NCBI RefSeq assembly: GCF_900963305.1
Contig: NC_042514.1
Location: 15,578,501-15,642,500, forward strand
Direction of reading: 5' to 3'
From: Echeneis naucrates
Taxonomy: Eukaryota > Chordata > Actinopteri > Carangiformes > Echeneidae
Length of the DNA stretch: 64,000 nucleotides
A program made the position numbers and the translations under genes. A model generated the notes under the pieces. That model saw nothing but the letters and a program-made list of their open reading frames with translations. It did not search any database and had not been told where the DNA came from. Shown here one piece after another: positions 15,495-28,239 of this stretch (within the stretch, counting starts at the first letter, position 1; every line of letters starts with the position of its first letter).

Positions 15495-18400
15495 ATGTTC
15501 AAAATGTCACACTTTCACCTTCTTTCGCTTTTTATCCTGTGGCTGAATGTGGATGAATCTTTACAACAGAATGGTAAGGACATCAGATGACTAGTCCAGT
15601 TTCTCTGAGGATTAACTGCTGCTAAAAGAACCATGTGGTATCTGAGTGACTTTCCTAAGTCTCATATCTGAATAAAATTCATCTCAGGAAATATCATTTT
15701 TTTCCTTGATGAAAAGCTTTTCTTGGATCGAATGTCAACGTCAGTACCAGGGGATTGTCGTCTGAGTAATGGTGACGTTAAAGTGGATTGACAGATAATT
15801 TGATGAGCAGAAAATGTGTAGAGCTCTTTCAAATTGTAAACAGATGCAAAGTGAATAATTGTCAGATGCCTCCAATGTGTAACATCCATTCTATGAATAA
15901 GGCTGTCAAAGATGAAAGTTAGGAAGGTGCTTTAGATCCAGTGCAGATGTTTTCTTCCACTCTCTTATGGCTGCTTTCATGAAAAAGAAATCGAAACTTG
16001 TTGCCATGTGTAGTCATGTCATTGTATTTTTATTTTTTCTTAGTCCCAGTCAAAGTTGCTGTGAACATTGGAGAAAAGGTAGACTGTTGCCTGGTTCTTC
16101 ACAATCACTGCTTTTTCTATCCTGCTCATGTACTGGGCAGGCCAAAAGTTTGGACACACTTTCCTATTCATTTGAATGAGAAGGTGTGTCCCGCCACAGG
16201 TCATAAGAAACCCAGCTATCAACATGGATAAAGGAAAGGCAAAGGGGTGGGGGGGTACACAAATATCTACAATGAACCATGATTATTGCACCTATAATCA
16301 CCCACTGTCTGCCTTGTATCAACAAAACTGCTAAAGAAGTCCATTTGATACCACATAATTAGGTATTGAGTGAAATGCTCCCTGCCTAAAGGTACTGTGA
16401 AATATTGGACTCAAACCGAAAATGTCTATCTGAGATGTTGTGATGCTTTTACAGGTTAGTCACTTTTAGGCTTGCCTTAAATTCAAATATAATAAAAACA
16501 AAACAGAAATAAACTGCAGCTGAAGCGATAGTGAACTGGCTCATCATTCTGAAGGATCTCTATAGACCTGAAAAATCAAGTATGGCAAAAAAAAAGGTTC
16601 TGCATTTAGGAAAATGCATTTGTTGAAAACAGAATTGTCATTTATTTTCCTCCAACAGCGATCAGATGTTCCATGCCTGTGATCCAAAATGGTAAAGTCC
16701 AAGGAGATGCCCATTCCTACGATGAACATGAATTCCTAAATTTTATATGCAATCCGGGATATCTGCCTGCTCACTTCAGACTTTCAGTATGCACAAAAAT
16801 GGGAATTAGAGGAATTTGGGACCCTACGCCTGAGTGTGAACGTAAGTGTGGACTCAGTGATCCAAGTTTGCTTGTTCCACCTTCCTAATATGTGAAAACT
16901 GCTGATGAATGTATTGATGTTACAAAAAGATAACTGAAAATATTATTCTCTCAACTAATGCAGGTATAAAATGTAAACTGTCACTGCCGCCACCCAGAGG
17001 AACCAGGTACGAACCTCCTTTCAAAAATCTGTTCTCACCTGGAGATACAATGAGTGTGATATGTGATGAGTCGCACCTCCAAGAAAGCCCAGCAGTCGCG
17101 ACATGCAAACAGGATGGAGAGTGGACTTCAATGCCACGATGCAACGGTATAGAAAAAACTCAGGGGAGGGCCAAGAGCATTATATCGATCATTTGTAAAG
17201 GAAGCATTTTCTATCTTGTTATCTCAATCTCTCCTGATGGCCAAAAGTCATTTCTGTATTTGCAACATGTTATAATTATACACGGCATAACTTTAAATAA
17301 ATGTCTGAGCTAATGCTGACCATGACACAGTGACTGTAAAATACTGCATGTATACTTTTCATTTTTTCAGGAGTAACATGCAACAGACAGGATGTCCAGA
17401 ATGCAGATGTTGTCAACGTTAAGCGGAAATACATTAATGGTGAACAGGCCAACTACGTCTGCACAAATGATAACATAGGAGAGTTTTCTCTGACCTGTAC
17501 AGAAAATGGTTGGAATGGAAATATACGTTGTAGAGGTAAGGAAATACAAAACAATTTTTTAACAAGTTTTATCTCTTTGTTCATTTCCCTTCATCCTTTT
17601 ATTTCTGGTTTCACATGCATCTGTTTAACATAGTAATTCAGATGGACTTCATACACTCTTACTCGTAGCTATATTTTGAGTGAGAGGTCATTCTGGACAA
17701 AATCAGTAGGATCTTTTTGTCACTGGGACACAATCACACAGATAAAGGGGTTCACAAAGACATAACTGAGCAGGAAACAGGAAGCTAATCTAATCTGTTT
17801 TTTGTTTTTTTTTTACAACTCATAGAGGTTTAGTATGATGAAATGTAATCCAAACCAAAGTAATTCTCTGACTATGCCCAAAGTGGTTTTACGCATGAAT
17901 CACCTAATTTACAGTAGTAATGTGAAAAACCCTAATCTTAAATCCTCCAGTTTGAATGTTTGAATATCATTTGACTTACCGACCAGCCACGGTTAGGGTT
18001 AGGGTTATGTTTTATTTTGCCAAAATTTGTACTCTCTGTTATTGCCCACCTTCTTTCAGCTCCAGTGGGTTGTGGGAAACCAACACATGTTGAAAACGCA
18101 GACATCTCGGGACGCGTGTTGGACAGTTACCAACATAATGAAAGGGTCCAATATAGGTGCCAGTCTTGGTACCTCATGGAAGGTGAACCCTTCAAAACCT
18201 GCAAAGATGGTACATGGACAGGAATTTTAACATGCCTCAGTAAGTTATAATCTACATTCTATTTTTCATTTTGCCTTCTGTGTGAATTATTCAAAAATAC
18301 TTTCCATCATTTGTGACTCGGCTGAACACTGTCACATGGAGACAGTGCGACAAATAAGCCTTGGCCATTTGCTCCGAAATCATCCGTTCATAATAATCTA

Positions 18401-19784
18401 TTCATATGTGAGTTACTTCATGAGTAAGTTTGAGACCTTTTAGTTGAAAAGCATTTGGGAGCCACACATTTGAACCAGTTCTACCTGAATAAATGTTGCA
18501 ATAATATCTATCCCCTAAACAGGCAATGTGCACCAGGAGATACAAACTCTTTACCATCTTGTGTGGGGCATGGTTGAAGATTTTCACCCAATGAAGTTAC
18601 AATTTCTCAAAAGTCTTGTTTGGTATTGGTTTTCAAAAAAACAAACAAACAAACAAACAAAAAAAAAACAAACAATAAAACAAATGCATTAACTATAGCT
18701 AACCATGACTACTGTCTGTGTATGCTCTTGATTAATGTGGAAGACAGCAATATTCACTCCTAAAAGCAATATCATGTACAGATATGAACATTATCATAGT
18801 ATAACTGTATATTTCCCCGCAGAGCATCACACAACTCACTGAGGTGTCCTTGCACATGTGCCTCATAATGCACGTTGCCTTTTGTTGTTAGGTTACAGTA
18901 CAGATTAGTATCTGGAGGTAAATAAGTACGTTTTAATAAGTAAGTAAGCTTTGTGTGTGGACTACCTGAAAAACTTGTCAGTATTACAGCTGGAGGAAGT
19001 GTGGTAGGTCTATAATGACCAGGGGAAAGAAGAATGTGGCTTGAACCGCAACTTTCTCCTGAAAAAAAGCCAAGGAAAAGACGACACGAAGAGCTAACGT
19101 CAGGAGAGGTGGGACTATTTTTTTCAGAGTGGGGCTATTTTTATTGGATAATATGCACTTCTGATTAAATAAAAACAGCATGAAATGGATTGTGTATTCC
19201 TCGTTCATGTTTCCATTATTGGTAACTGCTTTATAAAGGCAACGCATCACTTCAGGCTGTGGTATAATGAGCATATACCAAGGCCTGAAGTGATGTATTA
19301 AGTATTCTGGGAAACAAAATACACAAAACATCTCAAAAACGCGTGTGGAAATGTTTTACATAGGCGTAAATTAGACAAGAAGTAACATCATTTTTTACAA
19401 CTATGTTTCCACTCCTGCCTTTTTAAGGGTTAGATTCAAAGTGCTCTCTATGTCCTCTTTAGTTTTCCAGCAATGTTCCACCCAAAGTAACATTACTAAG
19501 TCCAGACCATGAGGCGGGACAGTGTATGTTGGAAAACTTAAGATGAGGTATTTTGTCTGTGTTCCTGACGTAACATTTTCCTTTCATCTTTTGCAGAACC
19601 ATGCACGGTGACCAGAGAAGAACTCAACAGACATAATATTGATTTTATGTTTTCAAGATCGGATAAGCTGTACATGCAGCATGGTGATTACGTTCATTTT
19701 ATATGCGCCAAACGCAGTCGGGCTCACACGATGATGCGTCAGCCTTGCACTAACGGCGTTATTTCTTACCCCACTTGCGTTTAA
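15495..19784 (+). CDS. Gene A: factor H-like secreted protein, 5 CCP domains
   Basis: Six coding exons, 15495-15573, 16659-16841, 16964-17146, 17371-17535, 18060-18239 and 19597-19784, all phase-1 joined, give 325 aa (322 from the second in-frame ATG at 15504). Exon 1 is a signal peptide, MFKMSHFHLLSLFILWLNVD. Each following exon is one CCP (sushi) module with four cysteines: residues about 27-87, 88-148, 149-203, 204-263 and 264-325. The last two resemble human factor H CCP19-20: CCP5 reads KPCTVTREELNRHNIDFMFS, KLYMQHGDYVHFICAKRSR and ends SYPTCV. In factor H this end binds C3b/C3d and host-surface glycans. Human F13B ends in a similar pair, so orthology between CFH, CFHR and F13B is open. 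Predicted secreted plasma protein. Neighbours are gene B and aspm, as in the mammalian CFH-F13B-ASPM block. Confidence 0.88.
16136..16196. mobile_element. MITE-like palindromic transposon end
   Basis: Holds 'ggccaaaagtttggacacac', a well-known fish DNA-transposon end, followed after a short spacer by the inverted 'ggtgtgtcc'. Arms ggacacac and gtgtgtcc face each other around 'cattcatttgaatgag'-like sequence. It lies in intron 1 of gene A. It is a short, internally deleted copy without coding capacity. Confidence 0.6.
18638..18678. repeat. (CAAA)n simple repeat
   Basis: AAAC/CAAA units running into a poly-A stretch, in intron 5 of gene A. Confidence 0.85.
19245..19295. repeat. 22-bp-arm inverted repeat (hairpin)
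   Basis: Arms 19245-19266 and 19274-19295 are reverse complements except for two adjacent positions, with a 7-base loop. The outer 13 bases (catcacttcaggc / gcctgaagtgatg) pair perfectly, as do the inner 7 (tggtata / tatacca). It lies in the last intron of gene A. Confidence 0.8.
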
Positions 19785-21590
19785 CAAGAAATTATGCAAA
19801 GGTGGAAGAAGAAATCACGAAAAGTAGAGTCAGACCAGTTATAAAGTACATTTACTGACTGATCATCAGTTTCTTCTCTGATGTTGAATGAAAGGCATTA
19901 ATATTTACTCAGTATGTAAATATTCCTCAATCTGGCATATATATTATGAGAGAAATCACCCGGATGTACCTGTAAACATCTTGTTAAGCTGATTGACCAC
20001 AAATATTGTTTTATCAATCGGCTTCAGATTCTGTGAATTAAATCTGTTTGTTCATTTTTGCTTAATCGGTGATGGAACAATATGGAAAATCAATTCTGTG
20101 CTGCACGTGTGATCCATTAATAGTGATTGGGAGGTAACCGTCGTCATGTAGCAACTGTTCAGACTCACTTTACGCAACAGAAACTTCTAGCTCCAAGCTG
20201 ACTTTCGGGCATAATGGTGACAAAGCAGTTGTTTGCTATGACATTTTAGCTCAAATTGTCCTATGCCCATTATGCTAAAACAGTTTAAACCCTTTTTTTG
20301 ACACACAAAAGTACAGCTTCACCAAGCTTGGTGCCTTTGTCATTCATACAGTACATGTTGATTATGTGAGAAGTTAATTTCATTTCAATTAAACATGTAA
20401 AGACAACTAAACAAAGAGGCAATGCTTGCATGATGTTTGGCACCTGGAGAAAAGGAGATAGCGTGGGGAATTAAACGTGATTAAATAAAGGATGGTGAAT
20501 CCCTGATGGATTTGAAGAAGATGGTTGTTTTGCCATTGAAGCAGCACGGACACACATCGCCACTTACCGCAATAATCCGCTGATACATTTCTGGATCAGC
20601 TCCATCAACCAATATTTATTAGACAGTGACTTCTGCTTAAATAATGCATCATGTACTTTTACTTAATATCTGTTATTCATCATTCAGTGTGAATAAATAA
20701 ATGGTGCAACAGTAGAGCAGACACTTTCAGCGATCAGTGAGTGTAGCTCATTGTTCACTGTCATAATCTGCAACACACTTTTGAAATGCATGAATTTCTT
20801 CTTTTACTTAGTTTTTTCCTTAGAAATTTTGAAACAACTGGAACACCCTTCATCAATATGGCAGCCAAATTTGTTTTGTTTTGAGTTTTCCTTTGTCCCG
20901 TGCCCCATCTCAAGTTTGTTGCAAATCAGTTCCATGCTTCAGAATTTGAACTTGAAATGGACTACATTTACTAGGTTTAGACTGCATTTAGAGGTATTGG
21001 TACCTCTGCTCAAGCAGAGAATCCAGAGACCGCAGAAGAGTGCGATATCATGAAGAACTGTATTACTGAATTCCACTGAGCCCATGGTAATGAACTAGAG
21101 GTGAAGTGTACCAATCGGTGCAGGGAATGGATGTTTTGTACTCAGGGTCATTGCCCCCTCAAAGCAACTGCAAGTGATGGCAAGAGCTGGTTGGACAAAC
21201 ATGCAAATGATTAACAAGATTCAATAAGCAAATTGAATTGCCTACAATCATCTGTAACAATCACAGCACACTTGTGGGCCTATGTATGTATGTACATATG
21301 TACATTTTCGCATCACGGACCAGTGTCCAGTTTTTCATGATATTTTCATCCAACTCTTTATTCATATTTCCTTTCAGTCTGAAAATACATCAAGTGATTG
21401 ATGTGAAAAATAATTTTCAAATGATTGGGACCCTGAAAAAGTGTCCTGGCAACATACAGAACATACAAAAAGCATCTATGCAGCCAAGTAGGCTTATTAA
21501 ATGGGTATTTTGTACAAAAACCGCAGGGTGAAGAATGCAATAGTTCGGAGATGGCAAGTATATTAACAAAACAGAATTTACTGGGCAATA
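19785..21590 (+). other. Gene A 3'UTR and intergenic sequence
   Basis: Candidate poly(A) signals on the plus strand are ATTAAA at 20037 and AATAAA at 20484. The true end cannot be chosen from sequence. No CCP exon or other gene is seen up to the SINE at 21598. Confidence 0.45.
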
Positions 21591-21597
21591 AAGGTTA

Positions 21598-21930
21598 GGT
21601 GGGCAGCGCAGCGGCATAGAAGGTTGTGGGGCGGTTCCTAGCCTGGGCCCTTTCTGTGCAGATGTTCTCCCCGTGTCTGCGTGGGTTTCCTCCAGGTACT
21701 CTAGTTTCCTCCCACCGTCCAAAGACATGTTTGGGTTAACTGGTGACTCTAAATTGTCTGTAGGTCCGATTGTGAGTGTGAGTGGTTGTTGGTGTCTGTG
21801 TGTTGGTCCTGTGATGGACTGGTGACCTGTCCATGGTGTACTCCGCCCTCGCCCAATATTAGTTGGGATTGGCTTCAGCACCCCCTGTAACCTGGAAATG
21901 GATAAGCGGTAGAAGATGAATGAATGAATG
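21598..21930 (+). repeat. tRNA-derived SINE, copy 1
   Basis: The body holds 'gttctccccgtgtctgcgtg', 'gtttcctcccaccgtccaa', 'aactggtgactctaaattg', 'gactggtgacctgtccatgg' and 'gggattggcttcagcacccc'. It ends in 'gataagcggtagaa' and (ATGA)n, a LINE-type tail. This is a very common teleost SINE pattern. The degraded tRNA-like head lies near 21598-21650. Confidence 0.8.
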
Positions 21931-22412
21931 AAGGTTAGGTAATCAAGTCAGAATGGAAGGCATGCAAATCTGGGAGAGAGAACGCGACAAAGTCAGGAGA
22001 ACTAGCAGGACCAAAGAACAGCCAAACTAAATATTGCTGTGATGCTTCAAACTGGCTGCAGTGTATCCGGTGAGCTTTGCAGTCATTGGGACCATTTGAA
22101 AATGCAAATTGACTGTTTGACTGCAAATCCTCTATTACAGTAAATAAAAGATTTCTTAAATGTAAATACAGCACATTTTTTCTGTTCTCTGTTCACAATA
22201 AACCTGCAGGTTAATCCATGTTTGAGTGCCGAAACTAACTACAATGAAAGTGTATATGAGTATGTCTTGCAAAATACGTGTGTGAGAGGGAGGTGAAGGG
22301 AGGGTTGTGGGAGAGGACTTTTTTTTATTGCAAATGTTTGCATCGGTACTGTGCAGGAATACTCTGATCTGATCTGTATGAGGAGAAAAGTAAAAAACTT
22401 TGCAATTCCTGA

Positions 22413-25400
22413 ATGTTCATAATGAGGCTCTTTAACTTTCTTTGGCTTTTTACCTTGTGGCTGAGCGTGAAAGAATCTCGACAAAAGAAAGGTAAGAATG
22501 TTGGATTCCAAGCCCAATTTGTCCGTGGTTGTATGGCAGTTAGACTCAACAAATGTTGTAGCTTGTGACTAAGCTTGTTTAATCCTTTATCTGAATAAAA
22601 TCTGACGTAGTAAAGTTTTCTTGAAATGCAAACTTATGTGGAACATTTTTTGTAACTGGGGAACGGAACATTAATACGACTTTCCAGGTTTGATTATAGG
22701 TAGTTTTTCAATGTCAAATAGGTACAAAAGGTAATGGTGAAGTGCTCCTGGCTCATAAACAAAAACCTTTGCTTGTGGCTAAGCAGCTAACTTGCTAACT
22801 TGAGTACTGGAGATGAAAAACACTCATTTGATTATGACTTTTTGAACATGCAGTTGCCATAAGCTGTACGTAAGTGTGTCACCCAAATGTGCCAACTCCC
22901 ATCCTGGCTACTTCCCATCTGGACAGCAATTGCTTGAGTTTGTGCCACAAACATGGACAGTGCCCTCAGTTATGTTATACAAGGACTGGAGGTTCCATAA
23001 CAGCAGTCCTCATTCCTCAGACTCCCACAGTATCGCCCGCACGACTCTTAGAGGATCAAGGTACAACCACAATACCTGGGACGTTGAAAGCTCGTGGCCA
23101 CATGAATAATCTTAAACAGTGTTTACTCAGTTTGGCTTTCCCTGAACAAATGTTGTGTTTGAGGCAAAAATGTACAGTACAGGTGACTGAAACTGGATAC
23201 GAGCCAAATAGATACAAAAAAGAAAACGCTGCACAGTGACACAGTGAAGCATGTGAGCATGTCGAGTTAGACACTATGTCTAACTCGCTGTTACGGTATA
23301 AAACTCTCCGGGATTCAAACAGATTGTCCTCAGAAACACATTATCACATTGCTTTGGGTTAGTCATTCAGATGCGATGATTGTTATTAATCATATCCCTG
23401 ATGTGCTTCTTTTATTCTAGAGATTACATGCCATCCAAAAGACCCTCATGTGTATTACTGGGATGTCTATTCGGGACAAAATATAACAGTGGATGAGACA
23501 GTAAGTTATCAGTGCAAGCCAGGCTACACGAGGACAGATGGCGTGACATGGGCCACGTGCACCGAAGATGGGTGGACACCAAATCCACTCTGCCAAGGTA
23601 TAGTGAAGCTAATCCTGTGATAATGACTCAACCGATAGCTGTCCATCCATCTTTTTCAAAGTGGGAACTTCTCCACACTACACAGTCCCTTCATTACATT
23701 TTGAATCCATAGTATATGTGCCGACTTACAATTGTGTATAATCAATGTTTTTCAGAACACACATGCACCAGACATGATCTTCCGATGGCAGACATTGTCA
23801 ACTACAAGGAGGTGTACGGTTACCATGAGCAGGCAAATTATGTCTGCAAGGATGGATATGAAGGACGTTTTTATTTTACCTGTGGGGAAGATGGTTGGAT
23901 CGGCAATCCACAATGCAGAGGTAAAGAAACAGACTAACAGATTAAGTGCTTGCATCCTTTGTGAACTGGTATTGTTTAATATACCCTTTATTTCTGGTTT
24001 TGCATGTCAAATACGACTATAATGTCAGATTCTGAATGATCCTGGAAAACATTTGTAAAAGTTTCTAAAATACTCAGAAATGGTAAAGAAAGTTGGAATG
24101 TAATATGTAGAACTGTTCTTACATTCTGCTGATGTACTTTTAAATGCAGAGTATGTTACATCACTGAACTATTTGGATTTGATTTACTAACCTCCGCTGA
24201 AATAGATAAATACCGGTAAATAAAACAAACTGCAGCTTTGCCAGGTAACAGTGTTTTTTTGTTTTTTTTTCCAGAGATAAAATGCAGTACACAGTATTAT
24301 GACAACGCAGACATTGTTGGAAACGCTCAGCCAATTTACAAGTACAATCAACAAGTTGAGTATGTCTGTAAGGATGGTTATGAGGGACGTTTTTCACTAA
24401 TCTGTGGCAACAAAGGTTGGATCGGGTCTCCACAGTGTACAGGTAAGAAAATACAATAAACACATTTTGAGGACAAAATTGTCAGGTTTGATGATTTCAA
24501 TCGATTTCATTCGTAAAACAGTTTCAATTATTTCAAGTGAATAGGAAACCACTATAAGAAAAACACCTATAAATTATGTGTGCTGTTGGTACAAAAACAG
24601 TTTTTCTAAAGAACAGCAATGACACCATAAATATTATGGAGGTTTGAGCGTTGTTGTTACCTGTTGTCAGTCATATTTACAAAGTGCTGCTCTTCTATTG
24701 CGGAACAGCATAATGGTTGGTGCTGTTGTCCCACAACAAAAAGGTTGTGCTTTTCTGTGTGGATGTTCTCTCTGTGTCTGTGTGACATCATGTTTGGGTT
24801 AACTGGTGACTCTAAATTGTCCGTAAGTCTGTGTTAGTGTGAGTGGTTGTTGGTCTCTGTCTGTCTCTGTGTGTTTGTCCTGTGTTGGACTGGTGACCTG
24901 TCCAGGGTGTAGCCCCGCCCTCACCCAGTGTGAGCTGGGATTGGCTCCAGCACTCCCGCGACCCGGAAACAGATAAGCAGTTGAAGATGAATTTATGAAT
25001 AAGTGAATGATATTAGGGGACCACAGGCCATTGCGTCCATTCCATCTTTGTAATTTGGCCAGAAGTGGCCTTGCAAGTTTATCTTTTCCCTTTTGTTATC
25101 ATCCTTAATTTAAATAATGCTAATAAATGTGACTACTTCTGTTCATTTATTTCAGAGGTGCCATGTAAAAAACTTCACATCAGTAATGCATACATTACAA
25201 GAAATGAGAAGGAGAGTTACAACCACCGCGAATGGGCCAAATATGCATGCAGGAACAACAGTAAAAAACGTTTCACTGTCTTCTGTAGCCGAGGAAATTG
25301 GACTGGGATTCAGAACTGTACAGGTGAGACTGTACAACAAATTCATGCCTGTGGAATTGACTGTTTTCTGACAGGCTGTCAGTGCTTCAACATATCGCTC

Positions 25401-27388
25401 TGAAAATAAACATTTTGGCCTTTGTTGTGTTATATCGTTGTGAGGGCAGAATTTTGGATCAAGTGTATTGAAAATATCTAAAGAAAAAAAAACTATTCAA
25501 TCCCACATACTGTCTGTTTAATTAATTATAAGAGAACATATTACCCACATTTCTGAGTTACTCACATTACACGTATGATTCCATCAAAGGCATCCATCTA
25601 CATTATAATATGTATGAAGGAAATTTCTGTATAGCTCAAATGTTAAACTGCTAGTGGCACTGCAACAAAGAACAAGGATTCACCCAGTTACACTTATTTT
25701 AAGTACAGTCAGTAAAAATTACCCCCCCAAAAAATGTTATATTCTTCAATTTTTTGATTGATGCATCTCTCTCATCGTCTCTCTGTTTTTCATTTATACA
25801 GAATGCCCAAAACCCAAAGTCCCACATGGATTCATAATTGGGCCATACAATGAGACACTGTACTTCACCTGTGAAGACGGTTATAAGCTTGCGTCTAAAA
25901 ACTGGTGGGGTGAAGCCACATGTACTGATGGTGTGTGGTCTGGACTTGAACAATGCATTGGTAATTAATATTCAGCGTCTCACAGTTCTAGCTATAACCA
26001 CAGTTATCACAGGCTGTGAAATGTTTTGGGATCAGTGAGGAGCTGCATTCACACTCTGTTTCATCACCTGTAGGACATGAAAGGAAAACAGTCCTTGAAT
26101 TCGCTGTATCCCATCTGTCTTTATGCCCCTTTTCTGCTGTTTGTATTGCCTAACTATAGGACAATCCTAATTAGACAAACCAATAAAGTACTTTGTCATG
26201 TCATTATAAAAACCAGGACAAAAGCGGATTTAAAAATGTGGACCGACATTTGAATGGGCAGTAGTTATTGTTGCTGTTTCTTAGTAAAATGTTGCCTAAC
26301 CCACACCTAACTATTTGTTTTTATGACTTTAGAGAAAAACAAATGTGGAGAGCTTCCTGTGATTCCCAACAGGAAAGAGACATTTGGCCGTATTAGTTAT
26401 GAAGAAGATGAAAGAGTGCCAGTTATTTGTAAAGAAGGATACGTCGCTGTGCTCAAACACTTAAGATGTCTCAGGGGGAAATGGCATTCAAACGGAACAG
26501 CACTCAAAGCAATCTGTGAACGTGAGTCATCCGTCTTATTTAATCAGATCATGGCATTCCTAAAGAGACTGCATGGTATGGCCTAAGGCTGATCATGTTT
26601 TCTATGCCTGCAGCCACTGCCAATCATTGCAGTGCCCCATCCAAAGTTGAAAATGCCATCGCTGTGACTTCGCCTCAGAGGGAATACTTGTCCGGCTCTG
26701 AGGTAACTTATCGGTGCCGTGAAAATTATACCATGTTGGGAGACGCTACAATTACATGCAACAATGGAAAATGGGAGGACAAAAACATTACATGTACAGG
26801 TATGCGCATCCTGAGAGCTTTAAGGAGACAACAACAATCCTTTACAAGTATTTACAAATGAGTTGAACATCATGTTTCAACAAATGTCTGGAAGTTTTAA
26901 AAGTACGGAACATGATGTCTCCTATCATGAATTTACTCTGAACCCTGCCTTAAAATGGCAGCGCTAACCAGGCTAAACCATGTTCAGGGATAGACCTCTG
27001 ACAGTGATCCACATGGCTCTGTGGGTAGGAAAATGTTGATCAAATTAATTGATCTTACAAAATAACGCAAGATAAATAGCCAGATAATTTTTCTATAAAA
27101 GAAAAATGTCATATGCAACATAAAAAAGGTAATGTAATGGAGTGTACACTGACATTAAAACATCCGACTGTATCAGACTGAGAGAGGAGATAGTACAATA
27201 TGACTTAGTCTACCTCTTTCCTGGACAAATTAGAATTTTTACCCTTTTTATTTTTGTTAGAGATGAACACAAAATTTATCTTATCTTAAAACCTGGAAAA
27301 GGTATAATTTTATTTACAGTGGCTGTGATACTGAAACAAGTCATTTTCTCCCACAGCACTCTGGGACACCAGTGAAGACTTGCCTTGA
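22413..27388 (+). CDS. Gene B: factor H-like secreted protein, 7 CCP domains
   Basis: Nine coding exons, 22413-22491, 23421-23597, 23756-23920, 24275-24442, 25156-25323, 25802-25960, 26333-26521, 26614-26799 and 27357-27388, all phase 1, give 440 aa (437 from the second in-frame ATG, 22422). The signal peptide MFIMRLFNFLWLFTLWLSVK comes from an exon of the same length (79 nt) as in gene A. Seven CCP modules follow at residues about 27-85, 86-140, 141-196, 197-252, 253-305, 306-368 and 369-430, each with four cysteines. CCP2 and CCP3 share YVCKDGYEGRF and GWIG-PQC and are recent copies of one another. CCP7 resembles the second-last module of CFH/F13B. There is no CCP20-like final module: a short exon adds ALWDTSEDLP and a stop, followed by AATAAA at 27589. 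Several N-glycosylation sequons are present (NIT, NET, NYT). Likely secreted, complement-related; partner unknown. Confidence 0.83.
24710..25005 (+). repeat. tRNA-derived SINE, copy 2
   Basis: Same family as copy 1 ('aactggtgactctaaattg', 'tgggattggctccagcac', then 'gataagcagttgaagatgaa'), in gene B intron 4 (between the CCP3 and CCP4 exons). It is diverged and lacks part of the middle. Confidence 0.75.
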
Positions 27389-27588
27389 CATCTAAAGAAG
27401 TCTCAGTAAAATGTTTTTAAAAAATTACTGTATGTACATACTGGAGTCATCATTATAGAAGAGGATCATATATCCTAGTACGTGTAATTGTTGTAATGTT
27501 CAGTAGGCCTAGTATTTCACTGTTGTTCTGAATATGAAAAAAAAATTGGAATTTGATATGGTTGATGTAAATGTACATGAATATTCTG

Positions 27589-27594
27589 AATAAA
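27589..27594 (+). terminator. Gene B poly(A) signal
   Basis: AATAAA about 200 bases after the proposed stop, followed by a TG-rich stretch. It supports the short final exon as the true 3' end. Confidence 0.6.
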
Positions 27595-28006
27595 GCATTT
27601 TGGCATGCAGGTCAGGTGTAGCATGTTTTGCTGATATAATTCAGGTTTTCTGACCGTTTCTTTTGCAGCACAGATGGACAGACATGTTATGAAATACTTG
27701 GGCATAAATATGGTATCAATATTCATCACAGATATTGCAATTTCTTTTCATAACATTTACATGTGGTGACTGTTTGACTGCCCTTAACAATTAACAAATT
27801 GAGTTTTTTAAAAAAGCAGAAAAAGTTACAAAAAGGTTACAAAATCAAATTTTGTAACTTAATGGTTATCCCCTGCATGCTTTTTAGTGTGGACATTACG
27901 CTGCACCACACACAAATTTATTTGCTGTTATTTGACCGTAGTTAAATTGGTTACATAAGCATGGCTGTTTTTGGTTGTTTAAAAAAAAAAAAAAGAACCT
28001 AAATGA

Positions 28007-28100
28007 AATGTTTATTCTCAAAACGAATACAGTAATAAAATGTAAACTGTCACTGCCGCCACCCAGAGGAACCAGGTATGTCCCTCCTTTCTCTCCCTGT
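28007..28100 (+). pseudogene. Broken CCP exon, copy of gene A CCP2 start
   Basis: About 50 bases match the start of the gene A exon at 16964 almost exactly (aaatgtaaactgtcactgcc and onward) and encode KCKLSLPPPRGTRY. The match then fades into unrelated sequence, and the acceptor region is altered. A fragment of a duplication, not a working exon. Confidence 0.7.
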
Positions 28101-28239
28101 CCTCATCCTGCAGGTGGTGACTCATCACCATCCCATGTTCCTGCAACATCTGCTGGTCCCTCACCTCCATGAACTTCATGCAACAACATGTTCCTGCCTA
28201 TAACCATATGAATGGTTTGTGTCTGTACATCAGCGCCAT

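Noticed and set aside
17990-18008. Interstitial telomere-like TTAGGG units
   Set aside because: Only two to three units; common by chance in fish introns.
22856-23106. Possible extra CCP exon in gene B intron 1 (reads HPGYFPSGQQLLEF)
   Set aside because: There is an acceptor-like AG, but a stop follows in the expected frame and the four-cysteine pattern is absent. At best a very old relic.
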